Positions 48,910 through 62,531 of a DNA stretch of 64,000 bases are shown one piece after another. The stretch lies in NCBI GenBank assembly GCA_933207985.1, contig OW240912.1, positions 107,069,273 to 107,133,272 on the forward strand, given 5' to 3'. The position numbers were made by a program, and so were the translations under genes. Within the stretch, counting starts at the first letter, position 1, and the number at the start of each line of letters is the position of its first letter. The notes beneath the pieces were generated by a model, which did no database searches, was not told where the DNA came from, and saw only the letters and a list, made by a program, of their open reading frames with translations. The stretch is from Pelobates cultripes (taxonomy: Eukaryota > Chordata > Amphibia > Anura > Pelobatidae).

Positions 48910-49724
48910 CTTCGACCCTGCAATTCTTAACCTCCTTATTTGAAAGCGGCAAAGCATATCGCACGGTGAACCTCTACAGATCGGCCATTTCTACCGCACA
49001 CCAGGGCATCGATGGCGCACCGATAGGACGCCACCCACTAGTATGCTGACTCCTACGCGGCATTAGATTCGCAAGGCCTCCGCTGCCACGCTATTCCGTA
49101 CTGTGGGACATCTCCATCATCCTCCGCTTCCTCGAATCTTGGCCTGATAACGCAACACTATCTCTGAAACAACTGTCGGCGAAACTGGCCATGCTCCTAT
49201 GTCTCATATCCTGCAAATGGGTCTCAGACGTTAGAGCCTTAGACGTCACCGCACGATCATACACTCCAGAAGGGGTCACTTTCGACATATCACGGAGAAC
49301 AAAAAGCTCAACAAAGAGGGTGACATATCCAGCTTTTCCTGACAAACCTCTCTTGTGTCCGGTTAAATGCCTACAAACCTATGAACTTCGCACAAGGACG
49401 TTGCAGGACCCATCTAAACATGAACTCTTCATCTCCTTCCAGAAACCACACCTACCAGTGTCTACCACGACCCTGGCTCGCTGGGTCAAATGGATCATGG
49501 CTACGGCAGGCATAGACACCTCCATATTTTCACCACACTCCATACGAGGAGCAATGGCTTCCAAAGCCTCTTCGATGGGTTGTCGCCTGGAAGACATTCT
49601 AAAAGCAGCCGACTGGTCTTCAGAATCTACCTTCCGTGATTTTTACTTCAAACCTATACACCACTTTGCGGGAACGGTAGTTTCTCAGCTTTCAACCAGC
49701 ATAATAGGAGCCTCCGTGTCTTAA
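48762..49724 (+). pseudogene. DIRS tyrosine recombinase, copy B, in-frame TGA
   Basis: Same as copy A, with the TGA at 49047-49049 at the same codon. The catalytic R, HxxR, W and Y are intact downstream of it. Confidence 0.92.
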
Positions 49725-49797
49725 TAAAATTCACGGATTTTACTATTACCATGACGTAAAGTCATGATTTTATTAATGACACGGAAGCGAGTATTAT
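49704..49797 (+). repeat. DIRS internal complementary region, copy B
   Basis: Same as 29211-29304; the core AAATT is at 49727-49731. Confidence 0.93.
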
Positions 49798-50187
49798 CCC
49801 TCCCTCCCACCCGACGACGGTGGAAGGATAGACGGAAGTTGGGTAAGTTGACCTACGGTAAGTCATTTACCATGTATATTTGTTACAGTTGTAATCGCCA
49901 GATTGTTACATTACAGTTATACTTAGATAAAGGTAAGTCTTAGCTACGATCACTAATTGCCTATCTGGTCACCAACATTTATAGGTTACACAACAATATT
50001 CCCTTGGATACAACACTGACCAAACTATCCTGAATACCTATGAATATGCATACACTCAGTTTTATGCTAAGATATTACCATATTTTTCCTCTTTTACAGC
50101 CTAATTTATCCCACATCTCCTGGGAAAACCATGTTCTATGCAGTTCAACGTTTGGTTGGATAATTTTACTTCTTCGGGATCGCAAAT

Positions 50188-50425
50188 AAAGAGGAACAGG
50201 ATTGGTTGACAGAGCCTATTATGCTGGAGAAGTGGATTCTGATTGGCTGTCCCTGTTACTGGGAAGAATACACCTGAGACTGTTAATGTTATCATTGGTT
50301 ATGTTTATAAAGTTTTTTTCTTTGCTGCTGAGGGAAATAAAGAAAGAGTGCAGCATAATACTCGCCTCCGTGTCATTAATAAAATCATGACTTTACGTCA
50401 TGGTAATAGTAAAATCCGTGAATTT
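50188..50425 (+). repeat. DIRS right inverted repeat, copy B
   Basis: Same as 29695-29932; it ends with the right AATTT junction (50421-50425). The segment 49798-50187 is the same featureless stretch as in copy A. Confidence 0.9.
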
Positions 50426-52779
50426 AAGGCCAAAGTAGCCAAATTGGAAGAACAGCTGACTTAGGCTATTATTCCAGTTTATGGTATGGGGCTTTTCTAG
50501 TGAGTGTGCAGTAATGGCTGCCCAGTTTTAAAAAAAAATGAAGGTATGCCACTTCCTAGGGCCTGGTATTCAGGGGCACAGGGAGGTTTAAAACCTCCCT
50601 TATAGTAATGAGGGAACGTTATTGAGCCCCATAGGGTTTTTTTTATTTATTTATTTTAAGCATCACATAGATAACCCTCACATTGCTGAGGGTTTTTAAA
50701 CTATTTGCCAGGAACCAGTTAACTCTGCTAACAGGCAAATAGTATTTAAAATTATTCACTTGCAAAAATAATGCATGCAGGTGATTGCTGCAGATTCATT
50801 AGGCCCAAATGAAGTCCGACCGTATTTGGCTATGGTAAATATGAGAATTGCCAAAGATGACAAAAAATGTGTCATACAAAATGTCCCCACCCCACAGCTG
50901 TAAATTTATAGTGTGCCAGTAATACACCAACCCACTTCAGTAATCGTATGTAGTTCACTAAAGCAGAGAATGATTGGCTACAATACTCAATTATTGTATT
51001 GTACAATATGGAAACATAATTCTGAAAAATGTGCATATTACATCATATTTGTAAAGCTCACTTTTGTATAACCAAAATGTCATTGTCCAGATTTATAATT
51101 TCAATGTCTTGTAGTTTCCCTCCTCGGATCTACCTTAATCAGACTATTATCTCAATCCCCTGAGTAGAAATTTGGAATATTTGGGTATAACCAGAGACAA
51201 TGAATGAAGTCAGCTAAGTGTACACATTTAGAACAGTTTTCTGCATGTTACAGATCTATTTGGAATTGTAAAGTGAGTGTAATTAATGCATTTGGCAATT
51301 TGTAAGGGACATTCCCATGCATGTATCTTCAGGTAGGAACCTGATGTTCTGTAAGATTTTGCTTAAAATGAGTTTGGTTCATGTGATTGGGAGTTTTATA
51401 TAAGTCTAACAACATTTATTGTGGGAGTCCTGCTTTAATAAGAGAAGTTGGTGAAGTGAGACAATGTCTAAGTCACAGGGTCGTTTGTCAAGGGTGTTGT
51501 TAAGGTCAGTGCCAGAGAGAAGGGGCAGGGTTTCTCTGATAGAGGGATTCGGTTGTAAGTAATTTACTGGGTGAAGGCTTTCACTGCCTGAACTATAGGG
51601 TGGGGATTGGTAAGATGGAAACGTATATGTTGGGATCAATGTACTGTTTAATGAATGGATATCTAAATGTGGCCAGCTGTTCAAATATTCTTGCCATGGC
51701 ATCCCCTTGAAGGGTTGATTGATCAAGGTGAAATAAAGAGGCATGCTCACTTTGAGATTTAGTTTTTGGTGGCCTTTCCACCATGCCTAAGATATAGTAA
51801 ATGAACGAGGTTTTAACAAATCTACTAAGGAAGAGATGTCAGAGGTCTGTGTATAGCTAAGTGAACTTCCAGTATGAGAGCTCAATATAATTGTGTCAGT
51901 AGTGCTGTTTCTATGGCATAGCAATATATAGTTGCTAGATTGTATTCCTCAAAACTTGGGAAGATTACTCCCCCTAGAAAGGAAGCAAGATGCAACTGAA
52001 AGAGATTCACGATTGTGTCTGCTACCAGATTGAAGGATGCCTTTCAATACAATTTCAATCAACAATCAACTTTCATCTATACATTGTGCTAACAGAAATG
52101 TTTATATTTCTCTAAAATCAAAGGTTAAAAACAGGCCTGTTCAGACTGTGTCGATCATCAGAAATAAGATGGTTATGCTCTACATATCTGCAATGGGAAG
52201 TAGGGAGGAGGGGCAGGCTCTTTGTAAGAGCAGCAGCAGCAGCAGCACAGAGAGAAGAGAGAAATAATCGGAATGAATTATTGCAGCGGCTTGCAAGTTG
52301 TTTTTTTAACTGCTTTTCTTAATAGTTATAAAATACAAGGTGTAACGTAATCAGAGAAATAAAACAATTCTGATTAATTGCATTTGCCCAAATGCAATAG
52401 ACTGATATTTAGGATTTGAGTTAGTTTCATTGTGCCCATTTAAGGACAAAATAGAAAGACATATTGCATCACCTCTTCAGCTGTGTGTAAATGGCAAAAG
52501 TTTATTTTTTTCCTAGTTAAATTTGAAAATTAAGGCTGTGTGCTACATATTGCAAAAAAGATCTAATATGGACTGAATGGATTCACTGGGTTCAAAAGAA
52601 ATGATAAAAATGTGTTCGCCTCATAGAGATGCCCTTGAAAATTTGTTTTCTCACCAATGAGAGAATCATGGGTTTGACAACCAAATTAAAAAGTAGATGA
52701 AATGGAGTCCTTTTTTTTTCCATGGTCTAAACTAAAGTGTGTGGAATTCAAATAGTTGTCTGTGACATTCACCACCGTG

Positions 52780-53095
52780 CAGGGGTGGATCCAGAACCTA
52801 ATCTCATAATCACTGGTAGATTATTTAAAGGAACAATCGAGGCAAAATAAGCACTGCAGCCCTCAGTAGTGGTTATGGTGTATGGAGTGGCACCCCCCAC
52901 CAGAGTAAGTAATTAAACAGTTTAAGAATAGTTTGACAACCGTCAATTGTCTGGTGGGATAAGGTCTGTTGAAGGGGATAGGGGCAGTAGTGTGAGGGGT
53001 GCATTGTGTGTGAGGGGTGCATTGTGTGTGAGGGGTGCTGTGTGTGACTGTGCTGGGACTGGTAATGGACTGTATTGTGTGTGGGAGGGCAGATG

Positions 53096-53131
<36 letters not shown>

Positions 53132-53524
53132 AATATATATATATATATATATTCATTTAAAAATATATATATATATATATTTAATTAAATAAGTCATCTT
53201 TATATCCCCCCTCCCTTCTTATCTTTGCTCAAGGAGGGGGTACATTACAAGGCAAGCCCTGGTGGTCCTAGTAGTAAGTAAACTCTAGCACACTGCTCCT
53301 GGGGCTAGAGTTCCCTCTCCCTCCCCTGCCGGCTGCCGCATTTCACTGCCAGTGAACTGGTGAGAGAGATATCCGATCTACCCTCTGGTCCCTGAAGGCG
53401 CACAGCAGGGACGGCTCTTGGAGAGAGCAAGGGAGAGGGAGAGCATCTGCGCTGTACTATTTTTTTAGAGGTGGTGGCAATTGCCCCATTGCTCCCCCCC
53501 GCCCCCCCCCCGGATCCACCACTG
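52780..53524. mobile_element. Non-autonomous hAT-like element, contig 3 copy
   Basis: Same length and position in the block as 6766-7510. Confidence 0.8.
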
Positions 53525-56500
53525 CCTCCGTGTCTAAGTAAGGGACCTACAAAAAGTCCCAAGTCAAAAGTTTTAAAGTTCCTTTCCACATCACAACTAA
53601 TGATCAAATCGTCTTGAGGATATGATGAGCCTGTGCCTCAATCTTGGAAAATGTATTTTGAGCCATGTTGAATAAGGAAATTGGTCTAAAGGAGGAGAGG
53701 AGCTCAGGACTGCGTTATGAGACTGATTTAAACTTTTAGGAGCAATCCATATTTTTATGAACAATATTGCTATAGAATTTGATTAGATGAGGCATAACGG
53801 GAGCATATAATAATTTATAATATTCTGCCCCAAACCCATCGATATTTCCCTATTGAGATGGAGGAAATGGTCATTATCACTTCCTGTTCAGTAATGAGTG
53901 AAACCATTACCACTCTTTCTTGTGAGATAAGCCTGGGAATCCCAGCAAATTGAAAAAGCTCCATATTGGGCCACATTTGTCCACATTTGTCCAGCTCCAC
54001 TGCATAAATGGATTGTACATATTTTTTTTTAATAAAAAATAAAACAACAAAACAAACAAACCTTGAAAACTCATTGGGCCAGAAACTATACTTCAATCAA
54101 GAGTTTTAAGTTTAAGAACTGAGAGATAATTTCGATCTGATTAGATTATCTAGTACCGGTTTGTTTGCTGCCCAGAATATAAAATATGCTATGTTGGCAT
54201 TTTAAGGAGACTTGGATTCTTGAGAGACTTGCAATATGTGGTGTGGGATTAGCACTATGTGCTCTACAGCTAATTTATTTGTGAAGGTGACAATTGCAAT
54301 AATGTGTCTGCATAACACTGGTTTGAAGGCTGTGCAAGGTAGTTAAATATAATCTCAATGGGATGTATTTGTGCACAAATTATTTTCAGCTGGTAGAAAT
54401 TAATCAAATTCTTTTTAATTTATACCCAAAATGTATTTCGCGATATAGTAAAATTAATTAAATTTGTTCGTACCAGCTTTGTGCACAGGTCTAGTATATT
54501 GTCATATATATAATTAGGGCAACTGCTTTCTAGATTTGAACAAAATGTTAAATGAGCAGAATTAGAAGGGAATATCCTGTTCTAGTTAATTGGAATCAAA
54601 GTAGCCAGTTAAAGTAGTCAGAGGTCACATCAAGAGTAGGATGTCCCAATAATAAAATGCTATGAAATTTAGCTTGGACAAGTTGGGCCCACCAGCAACG
54701 GTAACAGCATTCTATGAGGGTTCATACTCTATACATTTATGGAAGCTCTATGTTCTACCATAGAAGTCAAGTTTAATACATGGTTAAAAAGGTATTTGCA
54801 GGCATGAGAGTCATCAATCAGATGAGCCATTCAGAGTAGATTTAGCAAAGCCTCTGGATCCTGGAGATGCCGTAGGGGAATGACCTTGATCTTCAAGAAT
54901 ACCCAAGGCCTCAGCATGAGATTCTAAACTCCCTGTAATCTACTAGTAAACTACCTGTAATCTGGCAGGGTAGAAGATTATAAACGTGTATTTCACATTT
55001 ATCATGAGTGGCAGCAAAGTTTAGGGCTGTGGGCAGGGCCTTTAATAGATTTTGGCAAGCCTATCTTCTTGAGGTTATTCCTCCTACTTTTCTTCTCAAG
55101 ATCTTGCCAATGTGAGATGTTGAGCCTGAGCAGAAAGTTGGGTGAAAACAGATTTGACAGTCATGGTTAAAATACAAGTGGAGAAAATACATTAATAATT
55201 TCTTGAGTGTGGACACTTAACTCGGCAGTCTTTTATCACTGAGAAGCTGCAAAACCAGTTGGTGAGTCAACATGGTCCTTGAGTTGCCCTGAATGGACAA
55301 AGGAGGATGTGTCATTACCCGTAGAAAACAGTTGAGTCATCTTGGATTCTTATTACAATGAAAAAAGACAAAGTTCACAATATAGAACAGTATTCAGTTG
55401 ATGACATTTTTTTGAACAGAATAATTCCCAACAGAATTAGTGCAAGCATCAGGCTAAATTGTTAAAAGATCATTCTAGGTAACGGAACCACTACAGTCTC
55501 AAGACGCCATCCCATTATAGATATTTTTTCCTGTTTCTTTTAATGTATATTGTTTTTTTACAACATGTGTATTGCACTATACAAACTTACAAAATCAATA
55601 TAATTGTCAATGTAAAAAAGAAGCTGCATAGGAATAAACTTAGAAAAAATATATATTTCAAAGAGGGTGTACTTTCTTTTCCACATGACTGTACATACTA
55701 CTCACACGTGCTTACACTACCTCAGACTCAGATGTGATATTGTGACACACATGTTGTTGACTGTACCCCCTGGGCAGGTATTATACAGTGGATAGGCTAA
55801 ATGCATCACAGATACACAGAGCAACTGGATCCTCCCTGTCCACCTTTTCTCAATTTCAGACCTACCAAACTTAGCAAACTTAGCACATGCATTCACACTG
55901 ACCAACACTTACTCTGATGTTTAAACACAAATTCATACATATTCCTTTACACTATATGCACACGTACAAGTGCATTCAATAATTTTATCACTGAACTGGG
56001 AATTCTGAAGAAATGGCAAGTGAACTGCATACTCTAGGCTGAATTAGTGGCATTTGAAAAATGTATAACTGCTACTTTTTTCATCTATATATTTTGGGCC
56101 AGAATTGTCAGTTCCATGTCAGTTCTCCTTAAGGCTGAACAACTATTGGGTTGAAATTCATTGAAAACTGACTACTAGGTTAAAATAACCAAATTGTATA
56201 TATAGTAGAATTGGAGAATTATAAACATTTTCTTCTTTTTTTATCCAAATTATTGCAATTTGTATTTCGTTTTACTAAAATTAATTCTTCTGCCCCTGAA
56301 AAACCAGTACACCCTCGAATGTAGCCTACATTTAAAGCAGCACAATTGGTCTTTCTGTATAAAACGTAACTTTTGCCAGAATCCAGAGTTTAAATCACAT
56401 TGAGGGAGTGTACAGTGATGATAAAATGCCAGAAATCAGGGAGCTTAATGTCCTTCACGCCTGAAGAGGAGCCTATTCATGACCAGTCATGGATGACATA

Positions 56501-59500
56501 CGGCAAATGGACATATAAACGTATACATCTTAATTACAGAACCTTGCAACTGCAGTAAACACCTGTACTGAATTATATTAGCCCAGGTCGTCAAAAATCT
56601 GAAATAGATTGACTTTTAAAAAAGATAAAGTGAGTGTGTGTGTGTATGTGCGCGTGTGCGTGCGTGTGTGTTTCACTCTGTTTTTTTTTTTTTTTTTGGT
56701 TTTAGGAAACTGAATATTCCTGGTGAAAAATTAGTTACCCTTTTTTACAGCCAAAAACCATGTTGAACACAGACACTTGCCACATTACATAACACATTAT
56801 GAATGGGTAATTGTATTCCCCAAAATACCGGGTAGGAATTATAAGGAGAAATATAGCTTTGTTTGATAGGCTTTGTTTTTGCGTACAGAGGGGAAATTTT
56901 GCACTGATAAATGTAATGTTACCCAATATGTTTGATGCTGGCTACATTTTATTCTGATAAATGCATTGGTCACACTTGTGTAACAGAAAAGTCTGTCTTA
57001 AATTGCTTTCTGAGTTTGTAGAGATAACACACCAGGACATAGCAGTATGTAGAGTATAGGGGCAGCAGCATCACAATCACACCGTGGCTGATTATTTGAA
57101 AATTGCTGCTGCTATTCGGTGCAATGTCTAGATGACTTGCAGAAAATTAGAAATGGGTCTAGTTGCAGCTGCAATAAGGACCCTCGATGACTTTATTAAC
57201 CCAATACTAGTTATAGATTTTTGGTTGTGATCTAACCTAACTGTCCGTGTTGTGAACAATGTAAGAGGTGCTTTACACTATCTTCTTATGACTGATCCAT
57301 ATAAATATTATTTCTTTTTAAAAAAAAATAGAAATAAAACTTGGAGGTGAGAAAGAAAGTGCACAGCAGTGGGGATTAAAAGTTGATCCTAGTAATGAGA
57401 GTGTGGATGCACCTGCTAACAGTCACACACCTGCTATTATCTGGAGTTAATTAGTATGCCCCAGTGCCCTTTAATTGCAATGTGATTGTATGTTATGTCC
57501 TCTCTTTGACCTTAGCAGGTTCATAGAAACGCAGTTCTCGCTGGAAAAAATGGCACTTATTACAAACGCCTACTTTGCGGAATAGAAAAAGAAATTAAAG
57601 CAATTTATATCCAGTAATATGCTGAATATACAGGGGAAACAGAAGTATACTCAAATATTGCCTAATTAAAACATCAGAGATGCGCTCAAATGCCTTGTTT
57701 GTGAATTTTTGTTATTACTGAAGGTTTGGGTCCATGGTATTAAACTGAGTGTAATTTTTTTTTTTTTTTTTACTTTTGTGACTAACAATGTGTCCAGGTA
57801 CACAAATTACAAACTGCCCATCCTTTTAGTGGCAAATAGATTCTTTGAGACCAACAGAAGTAGTGTTGACATTAAAAAACTTAGACATTCACCTGGATCT
57901 CTGACTCAAAGGGAACTCTTTACAGAGTTATGGAGTGGTTGGGAGGTTGACAAAATATATCCTGACTGACCTAATGCTTCTACTACAGCAAAGTGAGATG
58001 TAAACCATAGCTGGTGCCTCCTCTTGCTCATACATTATACCTCCCAAGTGTAAAAATACAAGAAAGGAGATGGAGCAGCGGTAGATAACAAAATTCGGAG
58101 GCAGCACCCCTATATAAGGGAAATTCTAAGGGAAATACTTCCCAAGTGTCACTATTTAGGTAGGATAATCCCTATTTTCGGCTTAAATCCCTCTATCCCT
58201 CTTTTCTTTCCTAATGTCCCTCCTTTTCTACGAGCTCCACATTGTTGGTATATCTGAGTGTACACCAGAGTATCACAGTTTTTAAAGGACCAGTTTGTAA
58301 CCATAACAACTTAATTGAAATTAAGTTCTTATGGTGCCAGGAGGTCTGTGTTTCAGCGATAAATCTCACTGCCTCTCTGCAATTCCATTTTCTCAAAATT
58401 AGGAAACCGGAAAGTTTTTGAAGAATCAGACACACACCCAGCCAATTAGTGACTCCTCATTTATAAAACTGGCTTGAAAAGAAACGTACCTTTTCAAGAC
58501 AGTTTTACGAATTGGCTGAGAGCGTCAGCTGATTGCTCTCAGCCAATCAGCGGCCCGGCTGTCCGATTCTGCAAGAATAAATGTGTTTGGAAAGCATCTA
58601 TATAATAAGATACATTGTTCTTGTTCGAAATCACATTTTAGTTGCATACAATTTTATTAGTAAGTCACCTAATAATTGAATAGCCCCGCCCCTGGTCACA
58701 CACTTCTCACACTCCTAAAATTAAAGTTTCTCGCTCTGCCCATTTGAAATGTTGTAAAATACGATACAATAATCTTCAGATCATCAGCGCTAATCCCCTA
58801 TCCAGACCATTACCCACAGTGGTTACCAAACCAGTCCTCAAGGCACCCCCACAAGTCCAGGATTTAGGGATTACCCAGTTGTGTCTAAGGTGTTTTTAGA
58901 AAAAGAAAAAAAAAACAGTTTCTTTTTATGAATAATATTAAGAGATAAAAGCGGGGGGGGGGAGGGAGGGGACACCCCAACACACAATACTACAAAACAA
59001 CCTTTTACAAATGGCACAAGCAGTCTAACCACATGCAGCCCTAATTAGACAGACTTTGAGGTAGGCACATATTTCCAGTTGCACAACTGCAGTAAGAGGT
59101 AAACATCCCATGCATCTCTGTACACACATTGAGTTGCCATAGCATGAGCAAACACACACAATTTCCACTAGGCATGCACATGTAGTCTGCCACACACCAT
59201 AGTGCACATAGAATATGGACATAGACAAAGTTATGGAAGACACCAATTTCAAACCCAACATTCATAGAATTTGAATAAAGTGGTTGTTGATCTTTATTTA
59301 TGCTTTGGAGTAGGGCACTGTTTTTAAAAATATATATTTTATTCTATTTATTCCAATCACTTTTGTGACCACGTTTCCAATCCTATCAAGCAAGGGCATA
59401 GCAGAGAATGAGAGAAGCAAAAATGTGTCATAGTGTTGAAGGATTACTGACTTCAAAGCAGGGGTCACAGAAGGTGAGCTGACACACCATAACCCCGCTC

Positions 59501-60304
59501 TGATATCAGCGTGCATCCAGCTCTGCTGCCGGTTCACCCTGACATCCCCTGTTCCCTGAGCTCATATAGACCAGAACTGACAGTTACACGCATAATCCTG
59601 ACATGACACCAAAGGGAGAAGGGACCAGAGGTAACAGAGATGTGCGCTCAAAATAACAAATTACGGGTTAATGCATAGGAATGATATGGAGGGGGGATAT
59701 CAAAGCAGAACAAGAGCCTTCAATGAGCTACAATCAAGTGGGGCAAGAGTATTTTTGTATTTATAACAAAAATTTCCTGTATTATGTTTCTTGTTGACTT
59801 TATCATTCTATACTATCCAAGAAAAGAGGTGGAAAGCATCGCACAGACCATTTTCTTACACATTAGAAATTGTGGCAGGGTTCTCACTTAGAGTCCATTT
59901 GCAGATACCAATATAATCAGGTCACAGGTGATTCATTAGGTATTGATACTTGGTATCAGCCTATTTTTCTGTCATAGATAATGCCTGTTTCTGTCGCACT
60001 GTTGATGTGTCTGTCAAATGATAGCATGTCAGCTGCCTGTGTGTCAAAATGATTATGTACATGTTAAACTCTTGCACTGCCAGAGGCAAAACCTTTGGGG
60101 CCTGTTTATCTCTGACATTAAAATGATTTAACCTTGATGAATATCTGACAAGTTTTCAGAACATGGATTCTGTATGATTATAAATTAATTGCGAAGATAG
60201 AGGCTAGGTGGATGTCACTATACGTATCCCGCATGTTATTATGCAACTTATAAAGGATCAGTGTATTATGTAGCACAGAACAACTATTAAAATACACACA
60301 GGAC

Positions 60305-60452
60305 TAATAAAAAAACAAATATATATATTTATTTATAAACTATTTTACCAGGATGGATACATTAAGATTTCTATCGTTTTCAAGCATGCCCTGGGTCCAC
60401 AAAACATTGCATTGTTACAATAGTATACAATATTACAAAACAACAATAAACA

Positions 60453-60497
<45 letters not shown>

Positions 60498-60619
60498 TAT
60501 ATATATAGTTTGTGCAATGTATTTTTGTAATATTGTATACTACGTGGTATACTATATATATATATATATGTTTTTATATATATATACATACACACATATA
60601 TAAATTTAATACATAACAG
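60305..60619. repeat. AT/AC-rich microsatellite cluster, contig 3 copy
   Basis: Run lengths match contig 1 (14291-14605), not contig 2. Confidence 0.85.
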
Positions 60620-60912
60620 GTAACAAATATATTCAACCATGACAGGTGCATTCTGCGCTGAGGTATATTGCCATAGATCTCTTAAAAGATTTTAAATTGA
60701 ATGAAGATTTGACCGCAGGGGGGGATTTTTCAGCTTGTGCCGATATTTTTCTTTTGAGATTCAGAATACACTGCAATACCGGCGCCGGCAAGTAGCTGGC
60801 GCTGTGTGTGGAGAGAGACAGGGATAGGAAGCGACATCCCTGCTTCTCTCTACTGACTGAATCTGCAGGGGAGCAGCACAGAGAGCAGCCAGCAACTCCC
60901 AGACTGCAGAGA

Positions 60913-61124
60913 CAGCCTACAGATAAGGTAAGCAAGGCATAGGGGGGGCAGCCTACAGATCAAGTAAGTGAGGGATGGGGGGCAGACGACAGATCAGGTA
61001 AATGAGGGATAGGGGGGCAGCCTACAGATCCCGTAAGTGAGGGATGGGGGGCAGCTTACAGATCAGGTAAGTGATGGCTGGGGGCAGCCTACAGATCAGG
61101 TAAGTGAGGCAGCTTATAGGAAGG
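60913..61124 (+). repeat. Splice-donor-containing minisatellite, contig 3 copy
   Basis: Same six units as 14899-15110. Confidence 0.85.
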
Positions 61125-62431
61125 GTCAGAAAGGAGCAGGAAGGTAAGTAGAAGGAGCAGAAAGGAGAAGGAGCAGAAATCAGCTGGAAGGGACATTAAA
61201 GAAACACTATAGGGTCCGGAATACAAACATGTATTCCTGACCTTATAGTGCAAACACCACCATTTAGGTGGCTAGCCACCTTAAAAGTGAATAAAACTCA
61301 CCTTATTTCCAGCGCCACTCGGGTCTGCCGGTTCTGGCCCCACCCTGCGTTTTAATCAATGCATCTCTATGAGGAAAATTCAGCGTCCCCATGCAGAGCG
61401 TGGAGACGCTGAACGGCACTGCTGCCTACTGTGCAGCACTGAGCCAGGAGGCACCTCCAGTGGCCATCTGAGGAGTGGCCATTTGGAGATTTCCCTAGGG
61501 GCAATGTAAACACTGCCAGTATTTGCAGTAAAATGTGTGAAGGCAATGATTATACTCACCAGAACAACTACATTAAGCTGTAAGTTGTTCTGGTGACTAT
61601 AGTGTCCCTTTAAGGAGCAGAAAGTGTCAGCAACGATCTGTAAGGGGCAGCAAGGAACAGAAAGGAGCTGGAAGGGGCAGAAGAAGCACAAAGGTAAAGT
61701 AGGAGAAGGAGCAGAAAGTAACAGAAATGGGCAGGAATGGTCTTCAAGTAGCAGAAAAGGGCAGCAAGGAGTACAACGGTAAAGTAGCCGAAATAATCAG
61801 TAGGAGCACAAAGGTAAAGTAGGATAAGGAGCAGAAAGGAACAGCAAGGAGCAGAAAGGGGCAGCAATGAGCTGGAAGAGGCAGAAGGAGCACAGAGGTA
61901 AAGGAGAAGAATGGAACAGAAATAAGCAGAAGGGTCAGCAAGGAGCAGGAAGGGTCAGCAAGGAGCAGAAAGGGTCAGCAAGGAGCAAGAAGGGACAGAA
62001 GAAGCACAAAGGTAAAGGAGCAGAAAGAATCAGAAGTTGCACAAAGGTAAAATAGGAGAAGGGTCAGCAAGGAGCAGAAAGGGTCAGCACGTAGCTGAAA
62101 GGGTCAGCAAGGAGCAAGAAGGGACAGAAGAAGCACAAAGGTAAAAGAGCAGAAAGAATCAGAAGGAGCACAAATGTAACATAGAAAAAGGAGCAGGAAG
62201 GGACGGAAGAAGCAGAAAGAATCAGAAGTATCACAAAGGTAAAGTAGGAGAAGAAGAGAAAGTTGCAGGAATGGACAGTAAGGAGCAGAAAGGGACAGAA
62301 GGAGCACAAAGGTAAAGTAGGAGAAGGCACAGAAAGGGTCAACAAGGAGCTGGAAAGGGCAGCAAAAAACAGAAAGGGTCCGCAAGGAGCTGGAAGGGGC
62401 AGAAGGAGTAGGAAGGATCAGCAAGGAGCTG
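61125..62431 (+). repeat. Purine-rich degenerate minisatellite, contig 3 copy
   Basis: Equivalent of 15111-16417, interrupted by the TTAA element at 61196-61613; the contig ends within it. Confidence 0.85.
61196..61613. mobile_element. TTAA-flanked miniature element, contig 3 copy
   Basis: Same as 15182-15599. Confidence 0.8.
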
Positions 62432-62531
62432 NNNNNNNNNNNNNNNNNNNNNNNNNNNNNNNNNNNNNNNNNNNNNNNNNNNNNNNNNNNNNNNNNNNNN
62501 NNNNNNNNNNNNNNNNNNNNNNNNNNNNNNN
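62432..62531. other. Assembly gap (100 N)
   Basis: Separates the purine-rich minisatellite from the right half of the hAT-like element. Confidence 0.98.

Larger units (their letters stand above)
44447..50425 (+). mobile_element. DIRS-type retrotransposon, copy B (5.98 kb)
   Basis: Same insertion site, orientation and junctions as copy A, and the same coding content. It differs from A in the leader: a longer AT run, a shorter C run and an extra hairpin of about 55 bases. It is therefore the same insertion event seen twice, not an independent insertion. Confidence 0.95.
50426..62431. repeat. Large duplicated block, copy 3
   Basis: Follows 4412-16417 of contig 1 with a constant shift of 46014 almost throughout, and lacks the contig 2 TTAA element. 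The unlisted stretches (50426-52779, 53525-60304) hold the same non-coding sequence as contig 1, with no gene. Single-base variants match contig 1 in some intervals and contig 2 in others. Confidence 0.95.
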
